A stretch of 64,000 nucleotides of DNA from Apostichopus japonicus (Eukaryota > Echinodermata > Holothuroidea > Aspidochirotida > Stichopodidae), in contig NC_092576.1 of the NCBI RefSeq assembly GCF_037975245.1, positions 25,247,611 to 25,311,610 on the forward strand, given 5' to 3'. Both the position numbers and the translations under genes were made by a program. A model generated the notes under the pieces. It did not search any database, had not been told where the DNA came from, and was given only the letters and a program-made list of their open reading frames with translations. Shown here piece by piece: positions 1 to 10,047 of the stretch (the first letter of the stretch is position 1; every line of letters begins with the position of its first letter).

Positions 1-143
1 GTACCAAGATTCAATAAGATAGTTAAAAACGTCTCGTGGGAAAACTGAATCCATGACCTAGATAAATACATAAGAGGCCCTGTAAGGTATCTCGATGGAG
101 CTTTTCGGTAACATCAAAGAGATGGTATCACTATTTCATAACA
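1..143 (-). repeat. 3' LTR of the gypsy element (partial)
   Basis: These 143 bases match 8528-8670 at 142 positions. The repeat stops at 143, where the element interior begins with a purine-rich tract on the minus strand. If the right LTR is 733 bp, about 590 bp of this copy lie outside the window. Confidence 0.92.
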
Positions 144-159
144 TCCCCCTCAATCTTTT
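144..159 (-). other. Polypurine tract of the gypsy element
   Basis: On the minus strand a run of 16 bases, 14 of them purines (it ends GAGGGGGA), lies directly against the TG that starts the 3' LTR. This is the expected place and composition for the plus-strand primer of an LTR retroelement. Confidence 0.8.
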
Positions 160-1408
160 AAAATTTTTGGATACTCCAAAATTTTAACATCATACTGCTT
201 TAACTTATCATTATCTCAAGAAGGTAGAGTACTGTAAGCACATTCACTAATATTCATTGACTTCAATAAATGGTCTTCATGTATCTCAAAGGTTAACATC
301 TTGGTTACGAATTATTAAAAATGATCATATGGTATATACATTGACACTATCTCCATGATTTTGTGTACCTCTTCAATATTGATGACATCATATGATGTAA
401 TCCAAAAAATAAATAAAATATCATTAAGATATCTTAAAGTTACATGGACACAGCAAAATATGCAGTATCTCTTTCAAAATACATTTATGCATTTCATACA
501 TCAATAATACATTTATATCAAAAGTGAAATCATGCCGTGATTTTGGGAGAGATCAGAGAATACTAGACTTAGTTATCTTTTAACTGAACAGAACACCTTG
601 GCGTTCCATTAAAAATTCGTACACTAAAAAAAGAACCTTAAATATATTACAAACTCATTTACAAAGTACCTCCTCTTTAATGAAGGCACAGTTTCAAAAC
701 TGCTTTGAAACCTTGTGAATCATATACATTCACCTCAAGAAAATCAACAAAATGTGACTCGATAGCATGGTGACCCTAGGTATGCACTCCGAAATGATAG
801 TCTAGTAAAGTACCAAAGTACTAGATATTCGATACCATAAAAGAGACCCCGTAGACTATGACATCAACAAATCTTTCTTCAAATTTACATAATATATACT
901 TAACATCTTGTTCTTTTAACTTCATGATGAAATTTACTTTTGCATGAATAATTGAGGAAAAGAAAATATATACATAACTTCCTCAAAAGATCTATACTTT
1001 CATTTGCTTCGATAACTGTTGCTGTAAGCAAAAGTTGCATATCACCAATGCTGTCTCTAAATAGCCTTCAATATATAACATAAATGATGCAATGTAAATA
1101 TCCTTAAAATATTTCTCAATATATGAAAACCCATGTTGCTAATATTCCGGATATGTTCTAATTGCCGGGTAAACGTTTGAACGAATTCATAAGGAGAAAT
1201 AAGGTATACTCATTACACATTTGTTATAAAAGATGAAACTAGGTCACTTGGTGGCGTTTTTAACAATAAAGCTTATATTGTTACACCATACAGTACAATG
1301 ACTTCCACTTAATAGGTATGCAGGTAATTGCCATGACGCATTCCATTCATACAATCGTGGGTAAAACACCTGTTCATCTGAACTTAAAGCAATATGCAGT
1401 TATACATT
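160..1408 (-). other. Non-coding 3' region of the gypsy element
   Basis: About 1.25 kb lies between the integrase stop codon and the purine tract. It is AT-rich and has no long ORF on either strand. An envelope gene would sit here in errantivirus-like elements, but none is visible. Confidence 0.6.
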
Positions 1409-2989
1409 CTAACCATATAATGTTTGCAACATCCTGCCTGGATTGCCTGTAATGTTCAATCCCTTTTCATGGAGAAAATTCATTATTTCCCCTGTGTTGG
1501 AATATTTTCCTACATCCCACCAAAAATCATGACTCTTAAAGCCTGTTGGAAAACATGGTGTCTGATAGGTGACCAGAACCTGTAATTCACCCAATTTGTA
1601 TCGAGCACGTTGGACTTTCATGTCTCCTTGTGGAGCATTTGCAAAAACTTTCTTTTGCCTTAATATGCTATCTTTCATGGAAGGATATGGAATTGCTAAT
1701 CCTTCATTATGTGCTCTATTCTCTAGAAAGGATGCAACATTCATTGGCTTAGTGGTCACAAGACACATGATGTGATCTGAAGTTACCCCTGGCAAAATGT
1801 TACCAAACTCATCATTTAACTCAATATGTGCATCTTTCATGACATTAACATTTTCTGCATTAGAAGTGTTACTACTCAAAACATTTCTCATTCGAGCAAG
1901 CTTTTCACTTGATGAACCCTTTGTTTTCAAGACATTTCGCAATTTCTGAATGTTAGTGATATTCTTAGTTTCAGAAGATGCTCTTACAAAACATGGTTTA
2001 AGCCTGTTATAATTGAATACATCACTAAGAATTTCTCCTTTGAGAGTGGCCAACAAATAATGAGTCCTGTCTAAAACTTGATGGATCACTAGTGGTCCAC
2101 ACCATTCTGCAGCAATTTTGCGAGAGTTCGCAGTCAAGGAGGAAGACGTTGGCTTATATAGATACACTAATTGACCCGTTGAATAAATTGCACCTTTGTC
2201 CAGTTTTGCACTTATCTTAACATTTTGAGCATCTTGTTGCTTCTTTTGCAAGACCAACATTACCCTTGACAAATGATCAAATCGTTTCTTTAACAATGCA
2301 GCATATTCTCCATGAGATTGTGATAATCCTGCCATTGGATTGAACGATAAATTTGTAAGATTTGGTGGCTTACGTCCAAATGCAAGTTCAAATGGGCTAT
2401 AGTTACCCAACTGAGGAGAGGAAAATGTGTTATATGCATAGGCTGATGTTGGGACAAATCGTACCCAATCCGTACCAAACTGATTTAAGTTCACTTTGAG
2501 GAAATTTGAAAGAGTCTGAATGTGTCTTTCAACCTGTAAGCTTCCATGATTGCTTACACTGATGAACTTTTGTTCAATGCCTAAAGCCTTACTTAAGAGC
2601 TCCACTAATTTTCCTGTAAGAGAAGCTGCCGCATCACTTATAATACAAGACGGTGGACCAAAGGTTGTGACTACCCTCTGCAATAATGCTTCACATATTG
2701 TTTCAGCATCAAGAGTCTTAAGAGAAACACATACAACAAATCTAGTGATCTCATCACAAACAACCATCAAATGTTTAAATCCTGTAGCCGTTATAGGCAT
2801 AGTCTTGAAATCCAGACTAAGTCTGTCAAAAGGACGATAAGAATCAGGAATGCGAGCATGATATTGTCTCAATTTGTCCGGTTTCTTACGGAATTCTTGA
2901 CAACGGAGACATGCCTGAATATAATTACTGATGCGTTGAAACATATTGCGCAGATAGAAATGCTGTCTAATGGTCAAATATGTACGCAT
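1409..2989 (-). CDS. Gypsy integrase with C-terminal extension
   Basis: This 526-codon frame encodes the integrase that inserts the cDNA copy into host DNA. The zinc-binding CC pair (CLRC, residues 27-30) is present. The rve core has its catalytic triad at D60 (LSLDF), D119 (IISDA) and E154 (QVERH); the D-to-E spacing is 34 residues, one short of the usual 35. A GPY/F-type module follows (WCGPLVIHQVL, near 300). About 190 further residues have no domain I recognise. The frame starts at an internal Met only because the reading frame is broken upstream: the HH half of the zinc finger lies across the break at 2990-3014. It follows the RT/RNase H frame on the same strand but in a different phase. 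Confidence 0.88.
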   Translation of the reverse strand: MRTYLTIRQHFYLRNMFQRISNYIQACLRCQEFRKKPDKLRQYHARIPDSYRPFDRLSLDFKTMPITATGFKHLMVVCDEITRFVVCVSLKTLDAETICEALLQRVVTTFGPPSCIISDAAASLTGKLVELLSKALGIEQKFISVSNHGSLQVERHIQTLSNFLKVNLNQFGTDWVRFVPTSAYAYNTFSSPQLGNYSPFELAFGRKPPNLTNLSFNPMAGLSQSHGEYAALLKKRFDHLSRVMLVLQKKQQDAQNVKISAKLDKGAIYSTGQLVYLYKPTSSSLTANSRKIAAEWCGPLVIHQVLDRTHYLLATLKGEILSDVFNYNRLKPCFVRASSETKNITNIQKLRNVLKTKGSSSEKLARMRNVLSSNTSNAENVNVMKDAHIELNDEFGNILPGVTSDHIMCLVTTKPMNVASFLENRAHNEGLAIPYPSMKDSILRQKKVFANAPQGDMKVQRARYKLGELQVLVTYQTPCFPTGFKSHDFWWDVGKYSNTGEIMNFLHEKGLNITGNPGRMLQTLYG

Positions 2990-3008
2990 TACACCCTAAT
3001 GATTACTA
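2990..3008 (-). pseudogene. Break in pol between RNase H and integrase
   Basis: The protease-RT-RNase H frame ends at a TAG (3006-3008) directly after the residues RYHDD, which look like the start of the integrase HHCC finger. The finger continues in another frame as SNH, then meets a second TAG before GVMRTYL. So at least a frame change and a nonsense codon separate the two halves. A sequencing or assembly error is possible, given how alike the LTRs are. Confidence 0.7.
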
Positions 3009-6000
3009 CAAGTCATCATGATATCGAGATATTATTTGTTCTACCATAGTCTCAGGTACGACTAACTGAAGAGTCATCTTAGCATCATTAGTCTCATGCA
3101 AAAATATCCTGAATAACAAACTATTACATAACAAATAATCCTCTGCTTGAGAACGAACAGTTCTAGCATGCTTAACATTACTTGGAATAATGTCGTGTGC
3201 AAGAAAATCATAAATTGGTTTGTAGTAAGGACAAGTTTGTTGTTGAATTTGCAACTCTTTTACATCAAATGGCAGATCATAGTTTTTGATCAGCTTTCCT
3301 TGAATTGCCTTCATGACTTTATTCAATTCCTTTTGTTTTGGAATGTGCCCTGTAACCAAATGATCAATGTTTGTTATGACTGGCTTCGGCTGAGCAAATA
3401 ATTCTGGTGGTGGTTCTCTGACTACCTCTTGCACTCTGTGTCTACTCTGATCCACTAATCTTGGCTCTGTAGGTTGAGAAACACTTGTAAAATTTGGCAC
3501 AACTAATATGTCAGGACTACATGTATGTCTATTTTCACTAGGCATAGAAATAGTAGGCCTTTGAATGTATGTTTCTCTCTTATCAGTAGAAATAACTGGT
3601 GTAGTCCTCTTTTGTGACTCAGATTGTGGTCTCTGTGTAACATGATCATGTGTTGCCTTAGGAACGGATGTCCTTTCAACTCTATTTGTTGATTCTTTGG
3701 CTGGGGAATCCTGCTTGGACTCCTTTGTGACTTTATTCGGAAATAAATCTGGAACCTTGACTCCCATTGACCTTGCCATTGACCTTGTCATGATTGGATT
3801 AAATGTCTCCTTAGGTGGAGTTGAAAAATCCTCATAAGAACTGACCTCTTGAGCAACCTGATCTATTTCAGAGTGAAATTCCTGTGGTGCTCTAGACAAA
3901 TAATCTGCCAAAACCAATTCTGAGCCTTTCTTATAACCAACCTGAAATGTATATTCTGACAATTTGAACAGAAGCTTACGTAAGCGTGAAGTTGCTGGTT
4001 CTTGTTTCGATTTAAACAATTCAACAATGGCTGAGTGATCAACATATGCCTCAAATTCTACATTTTGCAATAAATGTTTGAATGCTGTCACATTAATAAA
4101 TAGACCCATCATTTCTAATTCAGTTACACTATACCTCTGACATGCTGGTGGTAATATCTTAGAGTAATATGCAATAATATTCTCTTTGCCATTAAGTCTT
4201 TGTGTCAGGTATGATCCTGTTGCTACTCGTGATGTGTCGCTATATAACACAAAACGACCATATTTCTGTGGCATATGCAATATAGGTGGATTACACAACA
4301 ACTCTTTAATACTTTGAAATGCACACTGATGTTCCTCTGTCCATTTAAATACCTTTCTCTTACGACTCAACTGATGTAATGGTCTCAATAGTGCTTGAAT
4401 ATCTGGGAAAAATGAAGCCACATACTTAACTGCACCTACAAATCGTCTTACTGACTTAACATTGTGTGGTTTCGGTGTGTTCCTAATCGCTGCACATCTC
4501 TCATGTAAAGGTTGGATACAAGCCTCACCTTCTGGGGTTATTGAGAGCAAATGTCCCATATATCGGACTGAATTTTGGAAAATGCTACACTTTTTCGGAG
4601 AGATTTTCAATCCGTTGTCCATTAAAACCTTAAAAATTGCCTTTAGGTGTTGTTTGTGAGATCGTTTGTCTGCACTGTACACAATAATATCGTCATGATG
4701 AGCAATACAGAACTTATTTGAATTTGGGATCGTTGCCAAAATATCATTAATTTGCGACTGAAAGATCGCTGGAGATAAATTCAATCCCTGTGGCAAGCGT
4801 TTATAATAATAATGCTTTCCTCCATGAAATGATGCAATACCTGTATATTGTTGTGCATGAACACTAAGTGGCAGACAGAAGAATGCAGACTTTAAGTCAA
4901 GAACACCCAAAATTTTGGCTCCAGAGTACCCTATGGTACGGATAGTCTCATTCAGTAATGGAAATGGGTGATTGAGACGTTTTATCCTACTGTTCAAGTA
5001 GCGAAAATCTGTGACAACCCTTTTGTCTTTTGTTCCCTTCTTTGGAATGAGGAAAACCGGTGAGGTATAAGACTGATGTCCTACCGCTAAGATTCCTAAT
5101 CGCACTAATTTGTCTAGCTCACTGGCGACAATGACTTTGTCCTCATCTGAAAGTCTATAGGGACGTATGTAAAATGGCTCGTCATTAGTAAGAGTAATAT
5201 CAGCCTCATAATTTGGACAGTGAGATAATTCACCATAAAGAGAAAATGCATCTCTATGTGAGTCTAGAAATTCATATATGCTTTCTGTTTCTGAAGCATT
5301 CAGAATACTTTGTTCCAAATCAATGTTATCTCTCATGATTTCCTGTTCGGATTTGGAAACCAGGGGATCATCGGCTGTCAAATGTGGATAACGATGTAAA
5401 TTATATCGTGTAATTTCATCACGATTCTCTTTAGAGTTAGAACTTGTTCGAAAAAGAGACGGTTTTTCGATGTCTCTCATGACATTGAGAAAATCTAGAG
5501 AATCAGTAGGTATGTCTTCTGTGACCGTAATGATATCTGCTAAATCTAAATGAGCCACTGTGCGAGAAGGATGCAGAAAAAATTTCCGATTACCCATGTT
5601 CCTTAGTAGAATCTTTGTTCTACCTTTATGCATTTTCACTAACATTCGTGAAGGACACATACGAGATATTAAAGGAAACGGTTTAATAACCACATCTGCA
5701 TTTCGTGCATATAATGGAAGGCGTCCCTGTACAGTAATGTATCTTTGCTGACCTGGGTAAATAACAAATCTCTGCACTGGCCTAAGGAAGACTTTGGCTT
5801 GTTTTATTCTAAAACAATTTGTGGTAAAGTCCAAAGATCCATTCAATTCCTTCAGAGTCTGACTACCTAATATTAAGTCAATACCTGTCAGGTTTGCAGC
5901 AATTAAAGCAGAAAGCTGAAATTCATGACCCTGAATTTTGACCTGAAATGTTATCGTGCTATACGCATGAATAAACTGACCATTACCCAACTTTAGGTTT

Positions 6001-6275
6001 ACTACATCAACTGAGACTGGTTGTATAGAGGATAAATACTTTGAATTTTGCACTGTAGAAGAAGAAATGATAGAGCGTGTCGCTCCACTATCAAACAACA
6101 ATGAAATTCCTTTACCATCATGTAAAGTACCTCTTACAAAGTTACGTGTGTCCAGTTGAATATCCACATTACGGTCGTTCCCTGTATATCTAGAACTAGG
6201 AATATTACTATTCTTCCAAATATTATTTGCTTTACGTTTCGATCTTCCCTTACTTGGTACTTTGTCTGGAGTCAC
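3006..6275 (-). CDS. Gypsy pol: aspartic protease, reverse transcriptase, RNase H
   Basis: This 1089-codon frame carries the enzymes that process Gag-Pol and copy the RNA. The protease motif is FDSGATRSI (D62). The RT region runs from about 365 to 600 with motif A at D460 (VLDLKSAFF), the LPQGLNLSP motif near 494-502 and the active-site box at 526-529, which reads HHDD instead of YxDD. RNase H shows D680 (YSDTS), E719 (TELEM), D746 (YVDHS) and D791 (LADYLSR). The region from about 800 to 980 is Ser/Thr/Pro/Lys-rich and looks like a linker before integrase. The listed start is a GTG; the frame stays open upstream into the end of gag, which fits a -1 frameshift Gag-Pol. It ends at the break at 3006. 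Confidence 0.93.
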   Translation of the reverse strand: MTPDKVPSKGRSKRKANNIWKNSNIPSSRYTGNDRNVDIQLDTRNFVRGTLHDGKGISLLFDSGATRSIISSSTVQNSKYLSSIQPVSVDVVNLKLGNGQFIHAYSTITFQVKIQGHEFQLSALIAANLTGIDLILGSQTLKELNGSLDFTTNCFRIKQAKVFLRPVQRFVIYPGQQRYITVQGRLPLYARNADVVIKPFPLISRMCPSRMLVKMHKGRTKILLRNMGNRKFFLHPSRTVAHLDLADIITVTEDIPTDSLDFLNVMRDIEKPSLFRTSSNSKENRDEITRYNLHRYPHLTADDPLVSKSEQEIMRDNIDLEQSILNASETESIYEFLDSHRDAFSLYGELSHCPNYEADITLTNDEPFYIRPYRLSDEDKVIVASELDKLVRLGILAVGHQSYTSPVFLIPKKGTKDKRVVTDFRYLNSRIKRLNHPFPLLNETIRTIGYSGAKILGVLDLKSAFFCLPLSVHAQQYTGIASFHGGKHYYYKRLPQGLNLSPAIFQSQINDILATIPNSNKFCIAHHDDIIVYSADKRSHKQHLKAIFKVLMDNGLKISPKKCSIFQNSVRYMGHLLSITPEGEACIQPLHERCAAIRNTPKPHNVKSVRRFVGAVKYVASFFPDIQALLRPLHQLSRKRKVFKWTEEHQCAFQSIKELLCNPPILHMPQKYGRFVLYSDTSRVATGSYLTQRLNGKENIIAYYSKILPPACQRYSVTELEMMGLFINVTAFKHLLQNVEFEAYVDHSAIVELFKSKQEPATSRLRKLLFKLSEYTFQVGYKKGSELVLADYLSRAPQEFHSEIDQVAQEVSSYEDFSTPPKETFNPIMTRSMARSMGVKVPDLFPNKVTKESKQDSPAKESTNRVERTSVPKATHDHVTQRPQSESQKRTTPVISTDKRETYIQRPTISMPSENRHTCSPDILVVPNFTSVSQPTEPRLVDQSRHRVQEVVREPPPELFAQPKPVITNIDHLVTGHIPKQKELNKVMKAIQGKLIKNYDLPFDVKELQIQQQTCPYYKPIYDFLAHDIIPSNVKHARTVRSQAEDYLLCNSLLFRIFLHETNDAKMTLQLVVPETMVEQIISRYHDDL

Positions 6276-6304
6276 TGTATGATGAGTGCTATCATAAGTG
6301 CTCC

Positions 6305-7255
6305 CTACTGAAAATTCTGTGTTGGTACTTTCTTTACATTAGCCTCCATTTCATGGCTTATGCGAATTTGGCAATATTGTGCAAAATGACCTCGATTTTG
6401 ACAGTAATGACATGTGATTGAAGGATTATAATATGGTAACCTTCTCCTGTTATCATTTCGACCTGTCCTAGGACCACGAGAATCACGAGAACTATATCTT
6501 TGCCTCATATCTTTTGGATTGTCTTGCGATTCTGACCTACGTGACTGATCAAACTTGGTTTCTAACTCCTGAATTTTATTACACAACTCGTGTATCTCAG
6601 AAGATGCAGAAATAGTAGGAGTCTGAACAGAAGACGCTTTGTCGTGCATTGCCATAAATAGTTCGGAAGAAACTGTGGGTTGACTTTGGATTTGTAAGTC
6701 AAAATAGCACTGTACTTTCATGACCAAATCTGCAATTGTTGCTTTTGGTGATGCAGACATTAACACTGCTGAGCGACATTGCATAGGCAGGGTCGAGATC
6801 AATTTATCTCTAATTTGGTCCTCGCCATAGCTTAATTGTGCTGCAGCTTTTGAAATTTTGGCCAAATGAGCCTGAGCTGTATCACCTGGCGTATAGCTTA
6901 ATGCGTGAAATGCCTGTGATTTAGCGTAGGAAGAAGTCCCTGGACTGAAACGAGCAAGGAATTGCTTGCGCAGATCAGCAATAGTTGAAAAATTTTTGTT
7001 TTCAATCCAGAGTCTGGCCTGGCCTTTAAGTGTTCGCTTAAATATGCGACATATTTCATTAAATTCTTCCGCTACAGCCTCAGGGGTGGTTTGGGACGGC
7101 AATTTATGCACCTCTAAATAATCTTCAAATCCCAAATAATGAGCTTCGGCTAAATCTGCATCAATTACATCGCCCTGAAATCGTGATGGCAAAAAATCAG
7201 TGGGCCTATGTTTCTGCATAACAGAGGTCGAAGTTTCCTGTTCACTGACGGACAT
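6305..7255 (-). CDS. Gypsy Gag with CCHC zinc knuckle
   Basis: This 316-residue protein is the structural Gag that packages the RNA. It has a Gag-type helical region (around residues 25-200, including LKGQARLWIE and LRKQFLARFSPG) and a C-terminal nucleocapsid with one CX2CX4HX4C knuckle (CHYCQNRGHFAQYC, residues 282-295) after an Arg/Ser-rich stretch. The start ATG at 7255 is the first good Met, and the stop TAG at 6305-6307 overlaps the open pol frame, which lies in the -1 phase. I see no textbook slippery heptamer in the overlap (the sequence there is CAGAATTTTCAGTAG). Confidence 0.9.
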   Translation of the reverse strand: MSVSEQETSTSVMQKHRPTDFLPSRFQGDVIDADLAEAHYLGFEDYLEVHKLPSQTTPEAVAEEFNEICRIFKRTLKGQARLWIENKNFSTIADLRKQFLARFSPGTSSYAKSQAFHALSYTPGDTAQAHLAKISKAAAQLSYGEDQIRDKLISTLPMQCRSAVLMSASPKATIADLVMKVQCYFDLQIQSQPTVSSELFMAMHDKASSVQTPTISASSEIHELCNKIQELETKFDQSRRSESQDNPKDMRQRYSSRDSRGPRTGRNDNRRRLPYYNPSITCHYCQNRGHFAQYCQIRISHEMEANVKKVPTQNFQ

Positions 7256-7919
7256 TATGCCGCATACAATTAGGCTAGTTATGAGTATACAACATGAGTA
7301 TATACTAAATTGAACACACTATCGACCATAATTAAATACAAATAACAAATATGCAATACATGGACACGATTAAAATAACTTATCGGTACACTCTGATCTC
7401 AAATAGGGGTTGGGATACAAATTGGCATGATTTCACTCACCCTTAAGTTTAACTAAGAACTGGTAGTGGAACTGCAAACGATGATTGAAGTCCCTCGGCT
7501 AGTAGTAGTAGTAGTACAGTAGCGGCAGGTAGTAGCAGGTAGGCCTACATCTCGTAAGAACTTCAAATTCGTTCGCCGTTAACATCGGGTAGAGTCGAGG
7601 CTTAGATCGCGAAAATGTTCAGTTCTGATGTTTTGAGCTGTAGTATGACTAACTACGTACTAGTTGCGCGAATGTTCAAACGCGAACTGCATGCTGGGTT
7701 GATTAACGTTAGTGTACGATCAGTGGTTCCTGCATCCGGTGTACAGACTTAGGCTAGTATAGGCGGACTTCCCTCGTAGAGTGTGTATGTTAGGCTAGGT
7801 CGTGAACATGCGTTGTGTTCCTCGTTAGGTCTTCGGGCCAAAAAAAAATCACCTGTTCGTTATTGAACGTAACGAACGAAAGTTGTGAAAAGTTCCGTTA
7901 CCGTTTTGTTCCTGAAGAA
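7256..7919 (-). other. Leader of the gypsy element
   Basis: About 660 bp lie between the primer site and the gag ATG. The stretch holds a short (TAG)n run near 7500-7516 and no ORF that I believe. It would be the untranslated leader of the genomic RNA. Confidence 0.55.
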
Positions 7920-7937
7920 AGCAACCGATCTCCACCA
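7920..7937 (-). other. Candidate tRNA primer-binding site
   Basis: On the minus strand TGGTGGAGATCGGTTGCT begins directly after the sequence ATTACA, which would be the inner end of the LTR. A PBS starts with TGG because it pairs with a tRNA CCA end. The position and the matching LTR terminus support it; I could not assign the tRNA. Confidence 0.55.
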
Positions 7938-8670
7938 TGTAATATTGTGACGAGCCCGCTCCTCCGATAGTAAAACTATATCGGGACTCGCGATAGAAAG
8001 GTACTGGGATGTCTTGATGCCGTATTTACGCTTCTTCAGGAGATGTCTCGAACGGAAGAAAACAATGACTTCACACAAAAAACAATTTGACGAGATAGGA
8101 TTTGATTTGATGATTCGGTATAATCTCTTCTCTGTCGATTCTCTTAACAAATAAAACTAAATTACAATGATTTGACTTGACTTGACTCCGTCAATTAAAC
8201 AATTAGGATTGATGAACTTTCGGCGGAGTGATAAATTTGCTGATCAAGTCATAAATTTGCTGACAGAGTGCTCAAATTTCTGACCTCCTTTTTCTTTTAT
8301 ACCTTACTTCTATAAAATCTCACTGCGCACAATCAGTAGGCAGCCAATAACCTGACCATCCTGTATTAACTTAATGATATAAAAATAAGTGCGCTGGCAC
8401 TGATCTGCCCTGATTGGTTGGGAGTTTGGAAGTCCATCCCCTTTCTTATGGAAACTTCCATACCACGTGAGAGAACCTTCTCGAATGTTCCACAGACATA
8501 ATGGAATCTATTTTGGGAAAAGGCCCTGTACCAAGATTCAATAAGATAGTTAAAAACTTCTCGTGGGAAAACTGAATCCATGACCTAGATAAATACATAA
8601 GAGGCCCTGTAAGGTATCTCGATGGAGCTTTTCGGTAACATCAAAGAGATGGTATCACTATTTCATAACA
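7938..8670 (-). repeat. 5' LTR of the gypsy element
   Basis: The outer end (8528-8670) is proven by its match to the left copy. The inner end at 7938 is inferred from TG...CA termini next to a candidate PBS, giving an LTR of about 733 bp. The short ORF inside it looks accidental. Confidence 0.7.
8294..8301 (-). promoter_or_regulatory. TATA box of the 5' LTR
   Basis: On the minus strand GGTATAAAAG lies about 370 bp into the LTR, where the U3 promoter of a 733-bp LTR is expected. Initiation would be about 25-30 bp further on, near 8265-8270. Confidence 0.5.
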
Positions 8671-10047
8671 CTACGGTTGCAACTATTACAATGGTTTCGG
8701 TTCAAATATATCAGTAGCGATTCTCGGGGGTAACACATGGTGGGGTGACCGAGTGTGATCAGAACTCTAATACTTTTGAAGGAGTAAAACTCAACATGTA
8801 TATTTTTGGATGTTCATGTGGTTTACATTTGATTTTTTTTTTATCAAAATCTCCTTCAAATCGGATGTTGATAGGAAGGTGCACAGTGATGAGAACCTGT
8901 GTCTGCAGACCCAAAACGAAAGATTTAAAATTAAGTTGAAGGTGATTTCTGCCCTAACTTCAAGCCATTATATTGAATTGATGTACAATATTAATATGTG
9001 AACGTCAATTTACAACAATATATGTGGTAACCATAGTAACCGAGGTAAAAGTAAAAGGGTTCAAAGGACAAATCAATATTTTTTGAATAATTATGTGTCA
9101 AAAGTGCTCCTTTCAAACTACTCAAACTTGATAGGAATGTGCATCACGATGGGGACTCTCACAACGAAACGATCAGGTCATTTTGCTGTCACACCAAGGT
9201 GTAATATTGAATAGACATGCAACCTTACACTTGTAATAGTAAATATATATATATATATCAAACTATGTGGTTACTTTGGGCATTGTTAAAATGTTTCAAA
9301 TGAAAGAATTTGGTGTATTGATAGCATCAATACGAATGGTATAGGTAAAATGTATCAAACAGGGACCTTCTCTGCAAGAGCTCCATGGGAAAACGTTGAA
9401 TTTAAATGAAACTGTCACAGATGTGATTGGGTATGCCATGTACTCTTAGATATGTCGTGACCATGTAAACCGAGTTGAAAGATCAATGAAAGGTCAACAA
9501 TGAATGTGAAATTAAGCAAACAGGGACATGAATTTAATTGAAACTCTCACAGATGCATTGGGTATGTCATGTACTATCAGATATGTCTTTACCATGTTAA
9601 CTGAGTTGAAAGATCAATTAAAGGTCAAAGTGAATGTGAAATTAAGAAACATGGACTTTTTGCCACAGCTCCATATGAGAGCATTGAATTGACTTACAGC
9701 TTTCACCGGTTTATTGTGTGTATTAAGTACTATCAAATTATGTTGTTGCCATGGTAACTGACTTGGAACACCAACTAAAGTTCAAAGTTACTTAGAGGAA
9801 TTGTCAATTTAAGCAAACGCGATTTTTTGTTACAACTTCATATGAAGCCATCATGAATTGACTTAAGAGTTTCACGGCTGGGTGGACTTGTCGAAATAAC
9901 TTAAGTACATACCACTCTAAGAAATAAATGACTAAATTCTTCAACATTGAAATGAAGGCGGTATACTCTCATATCATTCTTTATACTCAAAAGAAAGAAG
10001 ACTATTACACTCGTGCGCCAGCACAAGCCCGTGTGTTTCCTTTTTTA
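8671..10047. repeat. Degenerate tandem repeats next to the gypsy element
   Basis: No gene is seen. From about 9360 to 9890 a unit recurs at 9360, 9521, 9650 and about 9818: a start like cagggac, then gaatt..gaaac..tcacagatg, then a stretch like gttgaaagatcaa and aggtcaa, and a tail like gtgaaattaagcaaa. Unit lengths vary from about 130 to 170 bp. Two related blocks with 'ttgatagga..gtgca' occur near 8868 and 9128. A short (AT)n run is at 9244-9259. Confidence 0.6.

Larger units (their letters stand above)
1..8670 (-). mobile_element. Ty3/gypsy-type LTR retrotransposon, 3' LTR cut by the window edge
   Basis: Read on the minus strand the element runs LTR, primer site, gag, protease-RT-RNase H, integrase, purine tract, LTR, which is the Ty3/gypsy domain order. 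Bases 1-143 and 8528-8670 are direct repeats that differ at one position (base 31, g against t), so the insertion is recent. The outer LTR end on the minus strand is TGTTATG and the candidate inner end is ATTACA, giving the usual TG...CA termini. The left LTR continues outside the window, so the left target duplication cannot be seen; the right flank starts ctacg at 8671. The coding part is broken near 3006, so this copy is probably not autonomous. No env-like ORF is seen. Confidence 0.93.

Noticed and set aside
6290-6320. Classical slippery heptamer for Gag-Pol frameshifting
   Set aside because: The overlap is in the right phase for a -1 shift, but no X-XXY-YYZ heptamer fits; expression of pol could use another mechanism.
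7860-8150. 96-codon ORF on the minus strand
   Set aside because: It lies in the inferred LTR/PBS region of the gypsy element and has no domain signature; LTRs rarely code.
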